Assembly (NCBI GenBank): GCA_963753615.1
Contig: CAVWCW010000014.1
Span: 124,001 to 188,000, forward strand
DNA: 64,000 nt
Origin: CAVWCW01 sp963753615
Lineage (GTDB): Bacteria; Pseudomonadota; Gammaproteobacteria; Chromatiales; Chromatiaceae
Direction: 5' to 3'
Shown: in pieces, positions 1-8,259 of the stretch
Layout: each line of letters opens with the position of its first letter
Position numbering within the stretch: position 1 is the first letter of the stretch
The notes under the pieces: model-generated
Databases searched by the model: none
Seen by the model: only the letters and a program-made list of their open reading frames with translations
Told to the model about the DNA's origin: nothing
Made by a program: the position numbers and the translations under genes

Positions 1-896
1 CGGCGCCTACGGGTCCACTCGCTACGAGTCCAGCGTAGACCGGGCGATTGAGCGGATTCTGGCGTTGAAACCTGACCTGGTCATCAGCACGGGCGATATG
101 GTGGCCGGACAGCGCAGGCCCCACCTCTCCCGGCCCGAGGTGGAAGCCATGTGGGGGGCCTTCCATACCCATGTGAGCGGCCCCCTGGAAGCAGGCGGGC
201 ATTCCGCTGGCGGTCACGCCGGGCAACCACGACGGCTCCGCCTATCGCGGTTTCGAGACAGAACGCCTCATCTATGCCGAGCAGTGGGGAGCAAGAAAGC
301 CCGACCTGCACTTCGTGGACGACACTCATTACCCCTTTTATTACGCCTTCGCGGCGAGGGGCGTGCTTTTTGTTTCCTTGGATGCCACCACCGTCGGGCT
401 GCTGTCCCGCGAGCATATGGACTGGCTCGGCGACCTGCTGGACAAGCACGGCGGCGATTACGCACAACGCATCGCCTTCAGCCACTTACCCCTCTGGCCC
501 TTTGCCCAGCGGCGTGAGCGGGACTTCATCGGGGACCCGAAGCTGGAGCAACTGCTGCGCAAGGCGGGCGTGCGTCTCTATCTCAGCGGTCATCACCACG
601 CCTTTTACCCCGGCCACAAGGACGGGATCCACCATGTCAGCCAGTCCTGTCTGGGCGCGGGTCCGCGCAAGCTCATCGGCACCTCGGCGCGCTCCCCGCG
701 CAGCTTCACCCTAATCGAATTCGACCAAAGGAGGCTGCGCCTTGCCGCCTTCCAATCACCGGATTTCACTCGTCCCATCGATTGGGCAACCCTGCCCGAA
801 CAAATCCGCTCCCAAGCCACGACGCTAACCCGAGCGGACCTCGTCGACGACACGCTGGACCGACTTCGAGCCGAAACCGGGGCGATACCGGAGTGA
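1..896 (+). pseudogene. Metallophosphoesterase, 5'-partial and frame-disrupted
   Basis: Calcineurin-like phosphoesterase: a two-metal hydrolase of phosphoester bonds, natural substrate unknown. The reading frame is open to the left window edge, so the start lies outside. The GD motif (STGDMV) is read in frame 2, but the GNHDG motif near 220-234 and the SGHHHAFYPG metal-binding motif near 584-613 are in frame 3. Reading is restored if one base is removed near 182-190, in the C5/GG stretch. Apart from that shift the protein looks intact up to its stop at 894-896. It may be a genuine frameshift mutation or a one-base sequence error. The next gene on the same strand also carries frame breaks. Family assignment is firm; function in the cell is not known. 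Confidence 0.8.
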
Positions 897-1024
897 CCAT
901 GCCCATATTCTCCCGCAGCTGGAGTGCCTTCGGCGCCGCACGGCAGGTCCCGCAGACCCAAGAGCCGGTTCTTGGAAGACTATCGCGAAAAAACCCGGCC
1001 TGACCGCAACCGGAGAAGCAATTC

Positions 1025-2367
1025 ATGAATGGCACCCCAGCCCTTAGTCCGGTCGACCGCTTTCTCAACCTCTTTACCGAGGTTCGGCGGGGAGAAGCCG
1101 CTTCCGCCCTGCTGCTGGCGCTCAATATCTTCCTCATCCTCACCGCCTACTACGTGCTCAAGCCGGTGCGGGAGGCCCTAATCCTGGCGGGGGGCGGCGC
1201 CGAGATCAAGAGTTACGCGGCGGCTGGACAGGCGCTGCTGCTGCTCGCAGCGGTGCCGCTGTACGGCTGGCTCGCGAGCCGGGTGCCGCGGCGCGTGCTG
1301 ATCAACGGGGTTACTTTGTTCTTTGCCGGCTGCCTGCTCGTTTTCTACGCATTGGCACAGTTTGAATTACCGCTCGGTGTCGTTTTCTTTCTCTGGGTCG
1401 GAATCTTCAACCTTATGGTACCGGCCCAGTTCTGGGCCTTCGCCAACGATATCTACACCCCCGAGTCGGGTAAGCGGCTTTTCGTCATCGTAGCCTTCGG
1501 CGCCTCCTGCGGCGCCGTGGCGGGCAGCTACCTGGACTCGCTGCTGATCGGTTCGATCGGAGTCTACGAGCTGATGCTAGTCGCGGCGAGCATCCTCGCC
1601 GTCAGCCTATTGTTGACGAACGGGGTGGATAAGCGCGAGCGGCGGCGAGAAATGGGGTCGTCGGAACGCATCGCGGAGCGACCCACCGAGGATGAGCCCC
1701 TCAAAGGGGGCAATGCATTTGCGATGGTGCTGAGCAACCGCTACCTGTTGCTCATCGCCCTGTTGATGCTGGTGTTGAACTGGGTCAACACCACGGGCGA
1801 GTATATCCTCGGCCGCACCGTGCTGGCGGCAGCGGAGCGGGCGGTGGCCGCGGGAACGGCGGGGGGGCTCGTCAACGGAAGAGTATATTGGCGCCTTCTA
1901 CGCGGATTTCTTCACCATTGTGAATCTTGCCGGACTCCTGCTGCAGTTGTTCGTGGTTTCCCGCGTGCTGAAATACCTGGGCGTCGGCGTGGCCATCGCC
2001 ATCCTTCCCCTGATCGCCCTTGGGGGCTATCTGATCGCCGCCTTCTACCCGGTCCTCAGCATGATCCGCTGGGCCAAGACCGCGGAGAACGCCACCGATT
2101 ACTCGCTGCAGAACACGGTGCGCCAGATCCTCTTCCTGCCGACCACCCGCGAGCAGAAATACAAGGCCAAGCAGGCCATCGACACCTTTTTCGTGCGGGC
2201 GGGAGACCTGCTCTCCGCGGCGCTGGTGTTCGCCGGTACGACCTGGCTCAGCCTTCACGACCCAGAGTTTCGCCCTGTTCAATGTCGCACTGGTGATCGT
2301 CTGGTTGCTACTTGCATTCCTGATCGGCCGCCATTACAAACGGCTGACAACACCGCCCACTAGCTGA
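1025..2367 (+). pseudogene. ATP/ADP translocase-like (TLC family) membrane transporter, two frame breaks
   Basis: Multi-spanning inner-membrane protein resembling nucleotide exchange transporters of the TLC (Npt/Tlc) family. ATG at 1025 follows a GGAG-type site. Visible family-like blocks are 'QFWAFANDIYTPESGKR' and 'TDYSLQNTVRQILFLP', the latter matching the region of rickettsial Tlc that contains YSLFDATKNMAYIPL. The frame moves from 2 to 3 at the G7 run near 1860-1866 and from 3 to 1 near 2247-2252. Correcting both by one base each gives a continuous protein of about 446 residues ending at TGA 2365-2367. Both events look like one extra base, which favours assembly error over decay but does not prove it. 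Free-living bacteria carry such homologs; their substrate is uncertain, so nucleotide exchange is only inferred from the family. Confidence 0.7.
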
Positions 2368-2420
2368 CCACGGGCCGAAGGTATTGAGCGCCGAACCCGC
2401 CCATAGGGGATTATCGACGC

Positions 2421-4577
2421 ATGAGCCTGTCCGCCCGCATCATCGCCGGGCTTGGACTCGGGATCGTTGTCGGGCTCTTCTTCGGAGAGCCCGCCGCGGC
2501 CCTGCAACCCGTCGCCGACATCTATATCCGGCTGATGCAGATGATGGTGCTCCCGTACTTGGTGATGGCCCTGATCATCGGCTTCGGGCAACTCGAAACA
2601 GGCGAGGCCAAACAACTGGCGCTGAGGGGAGGCGCCTTGCTCCTGCTGACCTGGGTGCTCGCGTTTGCGGTGATCGCGGCCATGCCGGTTGCCTTTCCCA
2701 GCATAGAAAGCGCCTCGTTCTTCAGCCACTCCCTGGTCGAGCCCAAGCAACCGTTCTCGGTCCCGGACCTCTATTTTACCGCGAACCCGTTTCGCTCACT
2801 CTCCGAAGCAACCGTCCCCGCGGTGGTGCTGTTCAGTTCCATGATCGGCATCGGCTTGGTCGGGCTAAAGGACAGGGAACGGGTCCTCGGCCCCCTTCGG
2901 GTGTTCAACGCCTCGATCGTGCGGATCACCAAGTTCATCATCGGCCTGACCCCGATCGGCGTATTCGCCATCGGCGCCGTGACCGCGGGCACTATGACGC
3001 CGGAGACCTTCGAGCGGCTCGGGGTCTACTTTATCGCCTTCACCGCCGCATCGTTACTGCTCGCTTTCTTGATACTGCCGCTCCTGGTCACCGCGCTGAC
3101 GCCGTTCCGCTACCGCGAGGTGGTCGGCGTCGCCAGAGACGCCCTACTGACCGCTTTCGTGGCCAGCAACGCCTTTATCGTGCTGCCCATCCTGGTGGAA
3201 CGCTCCAAGGACCTGCTTCGACAGCGCGGACTCCTGAACCAGGAAACCGATTCCGCTGCAGAGATCCTGGTTCCGATCCTGTTCAACTTCCCCAACGCGG
3301 GACGCCTGCTGACCCTGTTGTTCGTCCCCTTCGCCGGGTGGCTTGCCGGTAACTCGCTATCGGCGGCGGACTACGGGACCCTGTTTGCGGCCGGGGTGCC
3401 GAGCTATTTCGCCAAGGCCCAAGTCGCGCTGCCCTTCCTGATGGATCTGTTCGGGCTGCCCCATGATCTCTTTCAGCTGTATATCCCGACCACCATTATC
3501 AGCGGCAAATTCGACTCGCTGGTAACCGCAATGAACCTGTTCGCCTTTGCCCTGCTCGGGGCCGCCGCCATGGGCGGGTTTCTAGTACTGCAGCGAAGAC
3601 GGCTGGTGTTTGCCGGCATTGCGATGGCAGTGGGCATAGCGGTCACAGTCTTGGCGGTCCGACTCCTGCTGGCGGCGGCCATCGACACAACCTATGACAA
3701 GGACGAGGCATTGCGGCAGATGCACTCCCCTCGGAAGGTATCGTCAGCGCTCGTCTATCAAGACCTGGCGGCGCTGCGAGGGGAAGAAACGGCGACCCCC
3801 GGCTCGAGACTGGCGCGCATTCGGGAACGAGGCTCGGTTCGCGTGGGCTACGACCCCTCGAACCTCCCCTTCAGCTTCTTCAATGCCGACGGAGAACTGG
3901 TCGGATTCGACGTCGATCTGGCCCAGAATCTGGCGCAGGCGCTCGGCGTCGAGGCCGAGTTCGTACCGATATCATGGCCGGAGTTGCCTGCCATGCTTGA
4001 AGGCGGCCTCATCGATGTCATGCCGAGCGTTTGGTACCGCCCCTTCTGGTTCCCTTCGCTGCGCCTCTCTGCACCCTATCTCATTGGAACCATGGGCCTG
4101 GCCGTGCGCGATGAGCGCCGCCACGAATTCGCGAGCGTGGAGGCACTGCGCCGCAGCAAGGGACTGAAGATCGGGGTTCCGCTGGATACCCGCCAAGTCG
4201 AGTTCAGCATGAAACGCTATTTCGACGATACCGACGTGGACTTCGTCACCATCGAGTTCTGGCGCCCCTTTTTCGAAGGCCGGCACCCGGAGCTTGACGC
4301 CTTCCTGGTACCGGCGGAAAACGGGGCGGCATGGACGCTCCTGCACCCCGAGTACACGGTTGTCGTCCCACAGCCGGACCCGGTGAAGGTTCCGTCGGCC
4401 TTCGGACTGGCCCTGGAAGCGGAAGACCTGACGAACGCCGTTAACGAGTGGGTGGTGTTCGCAAGCAACGAGGGCATGATCCAACGCGCTTACGACTACT
4501 GGATTCTCGGGCAAGGCGCCGAGGACGAGCAGCCGCGCTGGTCGATCCTGCGCAACGTCCTCGGGTGGGTGGACTAG
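2421..4577 (+). CDS. Dicarboxylate/amino-acid:cation symporter fused to periplasmic solute-binding domain
   Basis: A 718-residue natural fusion. Residues about 1-425 are a multi-spanning SDF/DAACS-type symporter (GltP/DctA relatives), with hydrophobic segments and the re-entrant-loop region 'FVASNAFIVLPILVE'. After a last membrane helix near 400-420 and a short linker, residues about 455-690 form a family 3 extracellular solute-binding domain ('RIRERGSVRVGYDPSNLPFSF', then 'GELVGFDVDLAQNLAQALGV'). The binding domain would lie in the periplasm and could hand an amino acid or dicarboxylate to its own carrier. It starts 53 bp after the TLC-like gene on the same strand and may share its transcript. 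Family calls for both halves are confident; substrate is not readable. Confidence 0.88.
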   Translation: MSLSARIIAGLGLGIVVGLFFGEPAAALQPVADIYIRLMQMMVLPYLVMALIIGFGQLETGEAKQLALRGGALLLLTWVLAFAVIAAMPVAFPSIESASFFSHSLVEPKQPFSVPDLYFTANPFRSLSEATVPAVVLFSSMIGIGLVGLKDRERVLGPLRVFNASIVRITKFIIGLTPIGVFAIGAVTAGTMTPETFERLGVYFIAFTAASLLLAFLILPLLVTALTPFRYREVVGVARDALLTAFVASNAFIVLPILVERSKDLLRQRGLLNQETDSAAEILVPILFNFPNAGRLLTLLFVPFAGWLAGNSLSAADYGTLFAAGVPSYFAKAQVALPFLMDLFGLPHDLFQLYIPTTIISGKFDSLVTAMNLFAFALLGAAAMGGFLVLQRRRLVFAGIAMAVGIAVTVLAVRLLLAAAIDTTYDKDEALRQMHSPRKVSSALVYQDLAALRGEETATPGSRLARIRERGSVRVGYDPSNLPFSFFNADGELVGFDVDLAQNLAQALGVEAEFVPISWPELPAMLEGGLIDVMPSVWYRPFWFPSLRLSAPYLIGTMGLAVRDERRHEFASVEALRRSKGLKIGVPLDTRQVEFSMKRYFDDTDVDFVTIEFWRPFFEGRHPELDAFLVPAENGAAWTLLHPEYTVVVPQPDPVKVPSAFGLALEAEDLTNAVNEWVVFASNEGMIQRAYDYWILGQGAEDEQPRWSILRNVLGWVD

Positions 4578-4764
4578 CCCGGCGCCTCCGGGACATCCCA
4601 GCGCCGGGACAGGCGACGCCAGCCAGGTTTTGGCTACAACAGGCAGCCGAAGTCGAGCTTGACCGGGGTTTCCGCGCCAGCCTTGAAGTACAGTTACCGA
4701 GACACTATGCTCAGGATTCCCCCTTAGACCGCTCAAACTCTGAGCGGATAACCAGAGGAAAAAG

Positions 4765-5019
4765 ATGGAAAATCCGGTGATTGGCGTCATTGTCGGGGTC
4801 GTGATCGCGGCCGCTCTAATTGCCATCATCGTTTTCTTTTTCCGCTGGCTTTGGAACAGCACCATGCCGGAAGTGTTCGGCGTCAAGACACTGTCGTTTG
4901 GTCAGGCACTGAAGATCCTGATCCTGGCGAGCATTCTGTTCGGCGGCCACCGGGTGGTCGAAGTGCCTCAACAAGTGTCGGGCGAACTCGAAGCGGAGGC
5001 GGCCCGGACGGGGCAATAA
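4765..5019 (+). CDS. Small membrane protein, 84 residues
   Basis: Unrecognised small protein with one strong N-terminal hydrophobic helix (about residues 5-30) and a second hydrophobic stretch ('ALKILILASILFGG', about 49-62). The segment 'WNSTMPEVFGVKTLSFGQALKILILASILFGG' is reminiscent of small membrane proteins that recur in proteobacteria with a W-N-x-x-M-P-x-x-F-G core. It starts with ATG after a strong purine-rich site (AGAGGAAAAAG). It lies 188 bp after the symporter fusion and 20 bp before a secreted protein gene, so it may be cotranscribed with the latter. No function can be assigned. Confidence 0.75.
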   Translation: MENPVIGVIVGVVIAAALIAIIVFFFRWLWNSTMPEVFGVKTLSFGQALKILILASILFGGHRVVEVPQQVSGELEAEAARTGQ

Positions 5020-5039
5020 AACCAGAGAGGAGAACGGGT

Positions 5040-5693
5040 ATGAATTGCGTAACGGTTTCCGGCTTGGCTGCCGCGGTATCCTTGTGCCTGCTGGCCCCCG
5101 CGGTTTCCATGGCTTCGGAACAGGGTCATGCCAAGCAGCTTTGCGAGAATAAGATTAGGGATGTTTACCGCGTGAGCAACTTTCGCCATGTCGAGGCGGA
5201 ACAAGTAGGCAATCACAAGTACAAGGTCCACGGCAAGGTAAAATTCGACCATCGGAAGTACCCGTTCAAATGCAAGGTCAAGCACGGGCACATCAAGTCC
5301 TACGCCTACAATGGCCCGAGCCCACGACACCGGGACGAAGACGATGATGACGACAGCGGTCTCGGCACTGCGCTCGCGGTAGGGGCGGGACTTGCCATTG
5401 TCGCCGCGATAGCCGCATCTCAGTCGGGGGATAGCGATAGCAGCACGACGTCGCAACTCCCGGTCAAGAAATCGGTACTGGAAGACGAATGCCACGATAT
5501 GCTGCAGTACCGCGTTCGAGACGAACACGATTACACGGCGCGGGTGAATCTGAAAAGCTCGCGTATCGAAGGTCACGATCTCGTCGGCGAAGCAAAGGTG
5601 AAGTATGACCGCGATCACCCGCACCGCGCGACCTACACCTGCCATTTCGACAGCCATGGCCGAGTAATGGACAGCCGTTACCACCTGTATTGA
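5040..5693 (+). CDS. Secreted two-module hypothetical protein
   Basis: 217 residues, starting at the ATG that follows an AGAGAGGAGAACGGGT site. A cleavable signal peptide ends near 'VSMASEQG' (residue about 22). Two related Cys-containing modules follow, residues about 28-85 and about 150-217. Each has a first Cys, basic residues, a 'K..G.VK.D/YDR' strand and a closing Cys ('YPFKCKVKHG' and 'ATYTCHFDSHG'). They are separated by an Asp run (DEDDDDDS) and a hydrophobic Ala/Gly-rich helix (about 105-122) that could insert in a membrane. Role unknown. It sits in a run of four small envelope genes read rightward. Confidence 0.78.
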   Translation: MNCVTVSGLAAAVSLCLLAPAVSMASEQGHAKQLCENKIRDVYRVSNFRHVEAEQVGNHKYKVHGKVKFDHRKYPFKCKVKHGHIKSYAYNGPSPRHRDEDDDDDSGLGTALAVGAGLAIVAAIAASQSGDSDSSTTSQLPVKKSVLEDECHDMLQYRVRDEHDYTARVNLKSSRIEGHDLVGEAKVKYDRDHPHRATYTCHFDSHGRVMDSRYHLY

Positions 5694-5801
5694 CGTAAGC
5701 AATCGGCGGCGAAGGCTGCGTGACACCAGAAATTTCGCCCGCCTTGCTACAGCGCAGGGGCCCAACACTCCAACACCGACCTTCCAAAAGAGGAATTTGC
5801 T

Positions 5802-6467
5802 ATGAATCCAGCAACGGCCCTGGCAACCGCGACATTCCTGGCGTCGACGGCATTTCCTATCGCGGCAATGGCCGACAGCGCGGATGCCCGCTGTGACATT
5901 TATCCCGCCGGATCCGATCACACCGACAAGATGATCTCTTGCACCTTTTCGCAACGCCAGGGCTACGTCACCATCACTCGCGAGGACGGCGTCACCCACG
6001 ATTTGTCGCCGGTGGGAGATGCGCCCGGTAACTTCCGCGACCAGGACGGCCGCCCGGTGTATCGGCAGAGCGGCCTCGGGGACCAGGGGCTGATTTTCCG
6101 CTTCGAGGACGAGAGCGTCTATGTGTACTGGAACACCGCCGCCCTGGAGCCCCAGGCCGACGAGGACAACTGGGCGGCACCCTTCACCACCAACGATTAC
6201 GACGCGACCACGCGCCTTCGTTGCCGGGCGGCCGGCGATTCCGAGTTCGGCAGCTGCCCAGCCGGTATCCTGCGTATGGAAGGCGGAGAGGCGTCGATCG
6301 TCGTTCAGAACCAGCTCGGCGAGCAGTTCACCATCAACTTCATGAAGGACTACGTCAACGCAACCAACCGCGAAGCTGATGCCAAACTCGAGGGCGACAC
6401 CTGGATCGTGACCATCGATGGCGGCGAGGTATACGAAGTGCCGCTGGCCGCGATCGAGGGGGGCTGA
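5802..6467 (+). CDS. Secreted hypothetical protein, 221 residues
   Basis: The protein has an N-terminal signal peptide (cleavage after 'FPIAAMADS', about residue 25). The mature part is acidic and beta-rich, with four Cys (near 'ARCDIY', 'ISCTFS', 'RLRCRA' and 'GSCPAG') that could form two disulfides in the periplasm. The ATG follows an AAGAGGAATTTGCT site. The gene ends 4 bp before the next one, so the two are almost certainly cotranscribed and perhaps translationally coupled. No family is recognised, and the sequence gives no catalytic motif. Confidence 0.78.
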   Translation: MNPATALATATFLASTAFPIAAMADSADARCDIYPAGSDHTDKMISCTFSQRQGYVTITREDGVTHDLSPVGDAPGNFRDQDGRPVYRQSGLGDQGLIFRFEDESVYVYWNTAALEPQADEDNWAAPFTTNDYDATTRLRCRAAGDSEFGSCPAGILRMEGGEASIVVQNQLGEQFTINFMKDYVNATNREADAKLEGDTWIVTIDGGEVYEVPLAAIEGG

Positions 6468-6471
6468 TCCG

Positions 6472-7458
6472 ATGCAAGTTCGGCCGGTTATTTTGATCCT
6501 TGCGCTGCTTGTGGGGGCTGCGCCCCTGGCTGCGCAGGAGGCATCTTCGCCGTCCGCTGATGCTGCAGCGGGGGGAGCGGGTGAACTCGCGGGTTCTTCC
6601 TGGCAACTGGTGAAGATCCTGTCGATGGACGACAGCGTCGAGGAGCCGCAGGATTCGCAGCCATACAGACTCGAATTAATGTCGGACGGAACCGCGAGTA
6701 TTGTCGCCGACTGCAACCGCGGCACGGGCGCCTGGACCTCCCAAGCACCCGGCCAGCTGGTGTTCGGCCCCATCGCCTCTACCAAGGCGTTGTGTCCGCC
6801 GGGTTCGCTCTCCGCAAAGTTCCTGGCCCAGTTCCAGTGGGTGCGCAGCTACACGCTGAAAGACCGCCACCTGTTTCTCGCCACCATGGCCGACGGCTCG
6901 ACCATCGAGCTGGAACCCCTGGAGACACCGGTGGCTGCGACCGTGCTCGGGGAGCCGATTCGAACAGGTGACGCCGGCGAAATGCAGGAAGCCGTCATTA
7001 CGCGGCTGTTCGAGCGTTACGCCGCGGAGCATGGCATCGAGGCAAAGGAACTGGAAATCGACGCTTGGGTGGAGAACATGCGCCGCGGCATGGCGGCCGA
7101 GGGACTCACCGCCGACGATGGACTGACGCCGGAGGAGGCCGCAGAAGTCGACAACATGCGGCACGAGATGGCGCGTTCCATCATCAGGCAGTGGAAGCTC
7201 AATCGAGCGCTCTACCACCAGTATGGAGGACGCATTATCTTCCAGCAGTTTGGTCCCGAACCCTTGGATGCTTACCGCCGCTTCCTCGAGGAACGGCAGA
7301 ATGCCGGTGATTTCACGATAGAGGAGCACGCGTTCGAGGCCGAATTCTGGCGCTACTTCACCGACGATTCAATCCACACCTTTTTCGAAGAAGGCAGTGA
7401 AGCTGAAGCCATGGTCTTTGAAGTTCCTCCCTGGGAGCGGCTTGGCGCAGCCGAATAA
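6472..7458 (+). CDS. META (HslJ-like) domain protein with C-terminal SurA_N-like helical region
   Basis: 328 residues. A signal peptide ends near 'APLAAQEAS' (residue about 22). Residues about 38-140 form a META/HslJ-type beta domain ('LAGSSWQLVKI', 'IVADCNRGTGAW', 'GPIASTKALCPPGSLSAKFL'), a periplasmic fold known from HslJ and META proteins. Residues about 155-328 are helical ('VLGEPIRTGDAGEMQEAVITRLFERYAAEHGIEA...') and look like the N-terminal chaperone module of SurA-type proteins, but no PPIase domain follows. It starts 4 bp after the preceding secreted protein. The combination suggests an envelope folding or stress role, which is inference. I start at 6472 because an earlier in-frame start would run into the upstream gene. 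Confidence 0.75.
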   Translation: MQVRPVILILALLVGAAPLAAQEASSPSADAAAGGAGELAGSSWQLVKILSMDDSVEEPQDSQPYRLELMSDGTASIVADCNRGTGAWTSQAPGQLVFGPIASTKALCPPGSLSAKFLAQFQWVRSYTLKDRHLFLATMADGSTIELEPLETPVAATVLGEPIRTGDAGEMQEAVITRLFERYAAEHGIEAKELEIDAWVENMRRGMAAEGLTADDGLTPEEAAEVDNMRHEMARSIIRQWKLNRALYHQYGGRIIFQQFGPEPLDAYRRFLEERQNAGDFTIEEHAFEAEFWRYFTDDSIHTFFEEGSEAEAMVFEVPPWERLGAAE

Positions 7459-7552
7459 ACATTCCCGTCCGCAGGGCCGTGGTGGTCGGTCGGCGCGTCA
7501 CCGTCCGGCAGCGGCCTGGTGCTCGCTGGCTGGTCGTGCCCGGCCGGGGCCG

Positions 7553-7594
7553 CAAACAAAAACGCCCCGAACCCTGTTACCAGGGCCCGGGGCG
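7553..7594 (-). terminator. Rho-independent terminator of the 55-residue gene pair
   Basis: Read on the minus strand, a strong stem (CGCCCCG pairing with CGGGGCG at 7563-7594, with inner CCCTG/CAGGG pairing) is followed by a T-rich tract (7553-7562). It lies 18 bp past the stop codon of the downstream 55-residue gene and marks the end of that transcript. It also separates it from the convergent META gene. Confidence 0.85.
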
Positions 7595-7611
7595 CGTACC
7601 TCAGGTTCGGC

Positions 7612-7779
7612 TTACCAGCCCAGTTCGCCGGGCTGTTGGGCGTCGTCCTGCTGGATCGGGGCCACTTCGACCACCGGATCCGTTTCCTGAGAGGCGCTCA
7701 GCGCCTCGTCGTTAAGCCCTTGCACGGTCATTACACCACCGACGGTCAGGGCGATTGCGGACAATACGGTCAGGAACAT
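7612..7779 (-). CDS. 55-residue hydrophobic-N-terminus protein, copy A
   Basis: Small ORF of 55 residues beginning MFLTVLSAIALTVGG and ending PGELGW. The ATG at 7779 is preceded by an AGGGGGTG ribosome site. Residues 1-20 are hydrophobic without basic residues, so a classical signal peptide is not obvious. Residues 21-55 are acidic and Gln/Pro-rich. It is 45/55 identical to copy B immediately upstream, including the whole N-terminal half and the C-terminal PGELGW. It shares copy B's promoter and ends at a strong terminator. No family recognised. Conservation after duplication, the ribosome sites, promoter and terminator together argue that it is a real gene. Confidence 0.8.
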   Translation of the reverse strand: MFLTVLSAIALTVGGVMTVQGLNDEALSASQETDPVVEVAPIQQDDAQQPGELGW

Positions 7780-7818
7780 ACTACACCCCCTAACAGGTTT
7801 GCTTGGTTGAAACGTTGC

Positions 7819-7986
7819 CTACCAGCCCAGCTCGCCGGGCTCGGTGACTTGTTCCTGCTGGATCGGGGCCACTTCGACCACGGGAGCGGTTTCCTGGGAA
7901 GCGCCCAGCGCCTCGTCATTCAGCCCCTGCGCGGTCATGACGCCACCAACGGTGAGAGCTACAGCGGAAAGTACGGTCAGTAACAT
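7819..7986 (-). CDS. 55-residue hydrophobic-N-terminus protein, copy B
   Basis: Second member of the tandem pair, 207 bp upstream of copy A start to start. Begins MLLTVLSAVALTVGG and ends PGELGW. The ATG at 7986 follows TTTGGAG. Differences from copy A are mostly conservative near the N-terminus and concentrate at residues 45-49. A sigma-70-type promoter lies 44 bp upstream. The next gene in the opposite direction is a sigma-54 response regulator. A membrane-associated or exported small protein is possible; no function can be assigned. Confidence 0.8.
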   Translation of the reverse strand: MLLTVLSAVALTVGGVMTAQGLNDEALGASQETAPVVEVAPIQQEQVTEPGELGW

Positions 7987-8029
7987 GATAAATCTCCAAA
8001 ATGGTTGCTTGCTCGATTAGTTGCAGGCA

Positions 8030-8057
8030 ATATTAGCATTATCTGATATGAAGTCAA
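8030..8057 (-). promoter_or_regulatory. Sigma-70-type promoter for the 55-residue gene pair
   Basis: Minus strand: TTGACT at 8057-8052, a 16-bp spacer, then TAATAT at 8035-8030. Predicted start of transcription is near 8023, giving a leader of about 37 nt. The region is clearly AT-richer than its surroundings, as expected of an active intergenic promoter. Confidence 0.7.
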
Positions 8058-8259
8058 GTATTTTTTATCTACCCATAAACTAATGCCGCACCAAAATAAG
8101 GGTATTCCCCAATCCAATAGCTCGTTACCCCGACCGGCGAGCCGCTCGTGGTAAAGCCCATTCGGCGCAACCTGTCTGCCGCACCTTTCCCCTCCCCCTT
8201 GCCGGCATTAGCAAACCTTGCTATTGCTGAACCCGTCCCCGAAGCCCGGTAGCCGCGTC

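Noticed and set aside
7519..7983. A 154-residue plus-strand frame with two internal repeats
   Set aside because: It is the complement of the two 55-residue minus-strand genes. Promoter, ribosome sites and terminator all point to the minus strand.
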